Assembly: GCA_016839865.1 (NCBI GenBank)
Contig: JAEOTN010000224.1
Coordinates: 1-28,883, forward strand
Length of the DNA: 28,883 nt
Direction of reading: 5' to 3'
Origin: Promethearchaeota archaeon
GTDB taxonomy: Archaea; Asgardarchaeota; Lokiarchaeia; Sigynarchaeales; MK-D1
The notes below the pieces were generated by a model, which was not told the DNA's origin, made no database searches, and saw nothing but the letters and a program-made list of their open reading frames with translations. The translations under genes were made by a program, and so were the position numbers. Below, one piece after another: positions 24,469 to 28,883 of this stretch (the stretch's first letter is position 1; each line of letters begins with the position of its first letter).

Positions 24469-25329
24469 CTATTGCTCTAATTTGAGCCATAATCCTCCAT
24501 CTATACTGATAGTTTGACCACTAATCGCTGCAGCATCATCTGAACTTAAGAATGTAACCAATGGAGCCACATGGTTGGGTTTAAGTTCGATATTGGACAT
24601 ATCTGAGCGAGTTACAAGGAATTTTCCTTTAACTCGATCTTTAGGACCTTGCATATTCTTCACGCTTAAAGGTCCGATTGCGACTGCATTCACATTTGCA
24701 AACCTTCCAAATTCTCGACACATAGTTTTTGTTAGTCCAACTAAGGACCCTTTGAAGGCACTATACACGGATGCAGTTTCTAAACCACTTTTTCCAACCA
24801 TACTGGTGAGAATAACTACTTTAGCAAAATTTCCTGTAGTTTTCTTTTGGGCTGAGAATTGTTCTCGAACTGCTGCAAGGAAATGGAATACAGGCGTAAT
24901 ATTCTGATCTCGTAACAAATTATAGGTTTCTTCAGAAATAGACCCAATTCTTCCCTTTTCGTAGTAGTCAAAATTCACTACTAGGGAATCAAGTTTTCCA
25001 AATTCCTCAATAATTTCTTTTACTAAACTCAAAGCAGGATTATCTGTCCATATAACATCAGTCTTGGGACCTCTTTCCGTTTCATATGTTTTCGTATCAT
25101 ATAACCGGTCTTTCATGATGTCACAGGCTTTACTTTTTACCTTAGGACTACCAATGTAATCAACACAAGCTTTTGTAATATTTTCATCTAAATCGACAAT
25201 AATCACATCTGCACCCTCATCTACAAAATTCTGAGCGATTGTGGTGGATAAACCTGGTTTGTATTCTTCTTTCTTAAACCTACCAAATCCACCAGCAATT
25301 AAAGCGACTTTTCCATCTAGTTTTCCCAT
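24469..25329 (-). CDS. Second SDR oxidoreductase with atypical nucleotide-binding loop
   Basis: A 286-residue SDR. The glycine-rich loop reads AGGFGRFKKEEYKPGLS, about eight residues longer than TGxxxGIG and closer to FabI-type loops (G-x-n-S). Residues after the VVN strand read FDYYE rather than NAG. Ser in TSM and Y-S-A-F-K (the YxxxK motif) are kept, so catalysis is possible, and SIDGG closes the fold normally. A segment (about 80-100, YDTKTYETERGPKTDVIW) is inserted relative to ordinary SDRs. It is the first gene of the two-SDR operon, preceded by a TATA-like box about 21-30 nt upstream. Paired SDRs with one atypical subunit are known, for example BbsC/BbsD in benzylsuccinate oxidation, but the substrate here is unknown. 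Confidence 0.85.
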   Translation of the reverse strand: MGKLDGKVALIAGGFGRFKKEEYKPGLSTTIAQNFVDEGADVIIVDLDENITKACVDYIGSPKVKSKACDIMKDRLYDTKTYETERGPKTDVIWTDNPALSLVKEIIEEFGKLDSLVVNFDYYEKGRIGSISEETYNLLRDQNITPVFHFLAAVREQFSAQKKTTGNFAKVVILTSMVGKSGLETASVYSAFKGSLVGLTKTMCREFGRFANVNAVAIGPLSVKNMQGPKDRVKGKFLVTRSDMSNIELKPNHVAPLVTFLSSDDAAAISGQTISIDGGLWLKLEQ

Positions 25330-25349
25330 TATCTGTCACTTACTGTTTA

Positions 25350-25359
25350 CATAAAAAAT
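25350..25359 (-). promoter_or_regulatory. TATA-like box of the SDR operon
   Basis: Read on the minus strand, ATTTTTTATG lies 21-30 nt before the ATG at 25329. With archaeal spacing the transcript would be leaderless or carry a very short leader; no SD is visible in front of that ATG. Confidence 0.4.
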
Positions 25360-25427
25360 GTTGTACTCCCTTTCGATGTATCCTAAAATAAGGTTTTTGT
25401 ACAGTTTTCAAATAACAAAGGGAAGTT

Positions 25428-25445
25428 AAAAAAAGTAGAAAAAAA
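25428..25445 (-). terminator. Paired T-tracts after the HEAT protein gene
   Basis: Two runs of seven T on the coding strand (A-runs 25439-25445 and 25428-25434) begin right after the TAA stop (25446-25448) of the HEAT-repeat gene, as in the T-tract terminator of the opine dehydrogenase operon. Confidence 0.5.
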
Positions 25446-28400
25446 TTATTTAAATTCTTCCTTGAGTTTTCCCAAAGCGGGATGGGAAGTTCGCTTGTAA
25501 AACCGATTGATTGCTTCTTTAATGATTGAACGCTGCTCCGGATAGAGGAGAAGGACGTATCGCAAAGCATTGACACAATTCAGAAAAATTGAACGATCAG
25601 TTTCTCGGACTAGTGAATAGATCATCCTTAAAATTACATTCAAATGATTTGGAAATATCTTGATTAGATTTTCTAATTTTTCGGATACAGTTCTTTTCAC
25701 AATCATATCATAATCTTTGGATAATTGCGTATACATATCAAAAATTAGATTTCGCTTTTGAACTTGCTCAGGGAATTCAAAAGCAATTTCTGAGATGATA
25801 TTCAGAGAATCAACACGAATTCGAGGATCTTTGTTTCGGGTTATGCGTATGACTAACTCAATGAAATAATAGAGTTTCTCAGTTGTATTGCGGTAAATAT
25901 CTTGATAGATTTTCATACTCTTTTTCCGTATATCAGAATCACTATCCGTAGCTAATTTCATAAGTGTAGGAAGGACATAGGTCATTTCTTTGCCAGTATA
26001 GTCTAAAGTCTTGATTTGTTCAAGGACAAGGTCCCTTGTATGAGTGTTTTTTGAATTTGCAAAGAGACGTAGATATCCTGCTGTAGTCGTCAATTTTTCT
26101 GGATAAGTATTGATAAATCTGAAGTATGCTTTAATTGCTTTACTAGAAACTTTGTAGGAAGGATCTACTGCCAATTCTTTCATTATTGACATGGGTCCTG
26201 GCATTTCTGGATATTTAAGAGCTATGTCTCGTGAAACTTTGATGAATAGAATTCGAACGGTTTCACTTTTATCCCTTGTAAATTTCTTCTGCAATATAGA
26301 ACCCTTAAGTAAATTAAACGTCATTTGGTAGGAGATTTTCGAGGTTTTCTCTGATTCTTCATTTGGTTTAATTTTTTCGAAAATAAACATCAAGGCTTTC
26401 AGACTGTTTTCACGGATTACAGGATTTGAAGAGTCCGTAAATTTCGCAATCCGTCTAATAGTTCGACTATCATTTTCCACATCAGGAATTTGAATTAAAC
26501 AATTAATCACATTCACTTTTTGGCTAACAGATTTCTTGATCTTTTTAATACATTGCATTAAAAAGTCTTTTACAATTAAGGAAGTTCCATAAGAAGTTGT
26601 GATTTGACTTAAACTATATACTACAGCTTCTTCCAATTCGTCTACTGTATCGAGGTTTTTGATAATAAAGGGAAAAACTTCCGCTTCCAACCGAGAAGGA
26701 TCTAACCACCGCACATCTTGATTGTGAAATTGTTTGAAGTAGTGTTCTGGTTTATCACAAGCAATATGGGTGAGTAGTTTCATGATGGTTGATTTATTTT
26801 CTACACCCACTGAGTTTTTTTGTTTATTGCAAAATTCATAGAATTCCAATCCCAACTCGTTGTCATTGTTGTATAAAAGTGTCAAAGTGTAATATGCTGC
26901 GATCTGCGCATTCGGCATCCCTTCATCTAAAGCAAATTTCTTTACCTCTTCAATGAATTGTGAATAATTCATTTTGATATTGTAACGACTGGGATTCAAT
27001 CTTAATTGGACGATAAGTTTCCCAAAATATGACAACACATATGATACGGCATGGTCATTGTCTCCTTGCAGAACAGAATCAAGAAATGCATAGGAGATTT
27101 CAGTTAGAGACTTCGAATATTGGCTTAAATTACATAATAACTTGGTTATTAGAGGTGAAATGTTTGGATCCTCTACGTCTGTTGATGTCAATACTTTAAA
27201 GAAGTATTGAGATAAGGATCCATCCAAAACATCCTGTGGAAGATAATGTGCATCAAGTAATTCATTCATGGAGGATAGTAGGAATATCTTATCATCGCGT
27301 TTTTCACAATTTCTCAATGTTTCCAGGTATATATTAAATGCATACACAAAATCAATTGAATTGACGATCTTTACACTATCTTTACGAGTTTCTATATCCC
27401 CATCAACTAAAAATGAAGATAGAAGATTCCGACATTGTTCGATATTAAATAATTCAGATCGAGCTTGAAAGAGAAAACGCAGTGTATTCAGCAAAATTTT
27501 ACGCAATTTCGGTTCTTTTACAATTTCAATAAAATGAGGATGGATATTTGCTAAGTAGAATTCTAAAGAAGTATGCATACCTATCACTCCCAAACTCATT
27601 ACGATGTCATCCCTTAATTCTGGGTTAAATTCAGTAAATTCTGTTGCAATACTTGGAAAAACATTTTCGATATACTCTGGATAAGAAATAACAATTTGTG
27701 CTAATCCACCAATTACTTGTTTCAAGTCTTTTTCCTTTAGACCGATAAACTCTTTATAATCTCGTAAGAACTCATCAATAAAATCATCGTTTACGGAACA
27801 TATGTAAGCCATTGCTTCAATTGCAGCACCTCTTACGGGATCTTCCCGATTATCTGCAATTTCTTTCATTTTATCATACAATGAACGGAATTTTGGCTTG
27901 AAGTCATGTATTAAATTCTTGATAATTTGCATCGCACCTTGTCGTATCTGTAGAGTTTTGCGTTCTAAAAGAGGCATAGCGATATTATATGACAACTCTG
28001 GGAACTTGTCACCAAGAGTATGCAATACACTAACTAAGACGTCTTTAGCTTTGCTTGGTAAATATCCTTCGTACAAATGATCGTAAACAACTTGAATTTT
28101 ACTTGGATCGGAACGTCCGATTTCAATTAATACCTTTTGAGTTTCTGAAATACTAACTTCCTGTTCAGTTCCAAAGGCGATTTGAATAATTGGAACTAAA
28201 TTCTCAGCTTTTGAGCGAAATCCTATGATTTTTATCGCAGGTGCAATTGCACGGATGACTTCAGGATCATGGTCTCCAGCTAATTCGTTAAAAACTGGTA
28301 GGAAAATTTCGATATCGTCCGGATACGTTTCACAAATATGCCCAACAGCCTCCAACACTAAACGACGTATTCGTGGGTTTTTATTACGTGCATATTTCAA

Positions 28401-28883
28401 AAGAACTTTGTTATCTTTATCAGCGATAGCTTGAGATATTGCCATTTCACTTACGGTTTGTCGAAGGTTTTTATTGAAGAATAATTGGTATATCAGAAAG
28501 ATCGCCATGAAGATTTTATCGATTGCTACCGCAGGTATGAAGATTCTTGCAGCGTCTGCGTTTATTGGGGGAATAGAGAAATAATCATTCTGATAGGGAA
28601 ATGCCCACGGCCATTTAGTGATGATGAAACCAAATATTTGAAAAGCTATACCTGAAAGAATATAAGCTGCAAACATCACTAAAATGGGACGATTTAATGG
28701 TTCCTTGTTCAAAAATCTGGAGAAAAATCCAACAATTGCGAAAATCATAGTAGACAGGAAGAAGATAAACAAGTCGAAGGGAACAACAATAGTAATTAAA
28801 TGCCATATTTCCTTTGCTCTTCCCCCAAATGTGTTATCTATCAGATCCCCAATTCGTAATGTTAGCAACCCAATATTACCTTC
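25446..28883 (-). CDS. Membrane-anchored HEAT-repeat protein, 5' end beyond the window
   Basis: At least 1140 residues. The frame stays open to the window edge (upstream codons read E-G-N-I-G), so the TTG at 28868 is not proven as the start. The N-terminus holds three hydrophobic segments (IWHLITIVVPFDLFIFFLS, RPILVMFAAYILSGIAFQIFG and IFIPAVAIDKIFMAIFLIY). From about residue 130 to the end it is a long alpha-solenoid of HEAT/ARM-like repeats; units such as NPRIRRLVLEAVGHICETYP, DPEVIRAIAPAIKIIGF, DPVRGAAIEAMAYIC and DPRIRVDSLNIISEIAFEFP recur about every 37-40 residues. Large HEAT solenoids resemble adaptor-type scaffolds and karyopherin-like proteins, and with a membrane anchor they could organise cargo or cytoskeleton. 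That is inference; enzymatic motifs are absent. Confidence 0.85.
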   Translation of the reverse strand, partial: EGNIGLLTLRIGDLIDNTFGGRAKEIWHLITIVVPFDLFIFFLSTMIFAIVGFFSRFLNKEPLNRPILVMFAAYILSGIAFQIFGFIITKWPWAFPYQNDYFSIPPINADAARIFIPAVAIDKIFMAIFLIYQLFFNKNLRQTVSEMAISQAIADKDNKVLLKYARNKNPRIRRLVLEAVGHICETYPDDIEIFLPVFNELAGDHDPEVIRAIAPAIKIIGFRSKAENLVPIIQIAFGTEQEVSISETQKVLIEIGRSDPSKIQVVYDHLYEGYLPSKAKDVLVSVLHTLGDKFPELSYNIAMPLLERKTLQIRQGAMQIIKNLIHDFKPKFRSLYDKMKEIADNREDPVRGAAIEAMAYICSVNDDFIDEFLRDYKEFIGLKEKDLKQVIGGLAQIVISYPEYIENVFPSIATEFTEFNPELRDDIVMSLGVIGMHTSLEFYLANIHPHFIEIVKEPKLRKILLNTLRFLFQARSELFNIEQCRNLLSSFLVDGDIETRKDSVKIVNSIDFVYAFNIYLETLRNCEKRDDKIFLLSSMNELLDAHYLPQDVLDGSLSQYFFKVLTSTDVEDPNISPLITKLLCNLSQYSKSLTEISYAFLDSVLQGDNDHAVSYVLSYFGKLIVQLRLNPSRYNIKMNYSQFIEEVKKFALDEGMPNAQIAAYYTLTLLYNNDNELGLEFYEFCNKQKNSVGVENKSTIMKLLTHIACDKPEHYFKQFHNQDVRWLDPSRLEAEVFPFIIKNLDTVDELEEAVVYSLSQITTSYGTSLIVKDFLMQCIKKIKKSVSQKVNVINCLIQIPDVENDSRTIRRIAKFTDSSNPVIRENSLKALMFIFEKIKPNEESEKTSKISYQMTFNLLKGSILQKKFTRDKSETVRILFIKVSRDIALKYPEMPGPMSIMKELAVDPSYKVSSKAIKAYFRFINTYPEKLTTTAGYLRLFANSKNTHTRDLVLEQIKTLDYTGKEMTYVLPTLMKLATDSDSDIRKKSMKIYQDIYRNTTEKLYYFIELVIRITRNKDPRIRVDSLNIISEIAFEFPEQVQKRNLIFDMYTQLSKDYDMIVKRTVSEKLENLIKIFPNHLNVILRMIYSLVRETDRSIFLNCVNALRYVLLLYPEQRSIIKEAINRFYKRTSHPALGKLKEEFK

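Noticed and set aside
1..28883. CRISPR arrays, tRNA genes, insertion sequences
   Set aside because: Reading both strands showed no regularly spaced repeats, no TTC-arm consensus with a cloverleaf, and no transposase-like protein.

Overview
This 28.9 kb window is AT-rich and gene-dense. It reads as an archaeal chromosome segment, most likely from an Asgard-type lineage, although no marker gene here settles the phylum. The archaeal signs are TATA-like boxes about 25 nt before presumed starts (17027-17039, 5021-5029, 25350-25359), T-tract terminators without strong hairpins, mixed SD-led and possibly leaderless starts with TTG and GTG in use, a Trm11-type THUMP methyltransferase, a CooC ATPase, and eukaryote-flavoured architectures: vWA + RING-like finger + zinc ribbon, a GldG/IFT52-like domain, and a membrane-anchored HEAT solenoid. 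There is no tRNA, rRNA, CRISPR array or transposase that I can see.

Layout. 1-1.5 kb: the 3' end of a hybrid histidine kinase/receiver gene and a zinc-ribbon protein of unknown role. 1.5-2.07 kb: a long leader or intergenic region. 2.07-4.5 kb: an adenosylcobalamin-dependent RTPR-type ribonucleotide reductase with an extra N-terminal ATP-cone. 4.5-6.8 kb: a coiled-coil protein, then a divergent pair made of a small helical protein and a LarA-family racemase in which every catalytic and nickel-pincer position I could check is conserved. 6.8-8.6 kb: a polytopic membrane protein with a cytoplasmic winged-helix-like tail. 8.7-11.6 kb: a translationally coupled operon of a B12-binding/TIM-barrel mutase-like protein and an octopine/nopaline-type (opine) dehydrogenase, preceded by a 376-nt regulatory region with two adjoining palindromes. 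11.9-14.2 kb: a four-gene operon of winged-helix-like protein, CooC-type ATPase, second small winged-helix-like protein and TPR protein. 14.3-16.9 kb: a GIFT-like protein and, divergently, the Trm11-like methyltransferase. 17.0-21.8 kb: two coupled genes for a heterodimeric ABC exporter. 21.9-23.5 kb: a small basic protein and the vWA-RING-like protein. 23.7-25.3 kb: two SDR oxidoreductases. 25.4-28.9 kb: the HEAT-repeat membrane protein, whose 5' end runs off the window.

How it fits together. Two unrelated enzymes here, the RNR and the mutase-like protein, appear to use cobalamin, and LarA and CooC point to nickel metabolism (nickel-pincer racemization and Ni insertion into CO dehydrogenase). 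This suits a cobalamin- and nickel-rich anaerobic metabolism. The best candidate for an undescribed system is the mutase-opine dehydrogenase operon: a radical B12 rearrangement (probably of an amino or keto acid) coupled to reductive N-alkylation, or the reverse opine oxidation. The ABC exporter is the best structural oddity: subunit 1 carries about 300 extra residues exactly between its transmembrane and ATPase domains. Its two subunits divide the degenerate and consensus ATP sites in the way heterodimeric exporters do.
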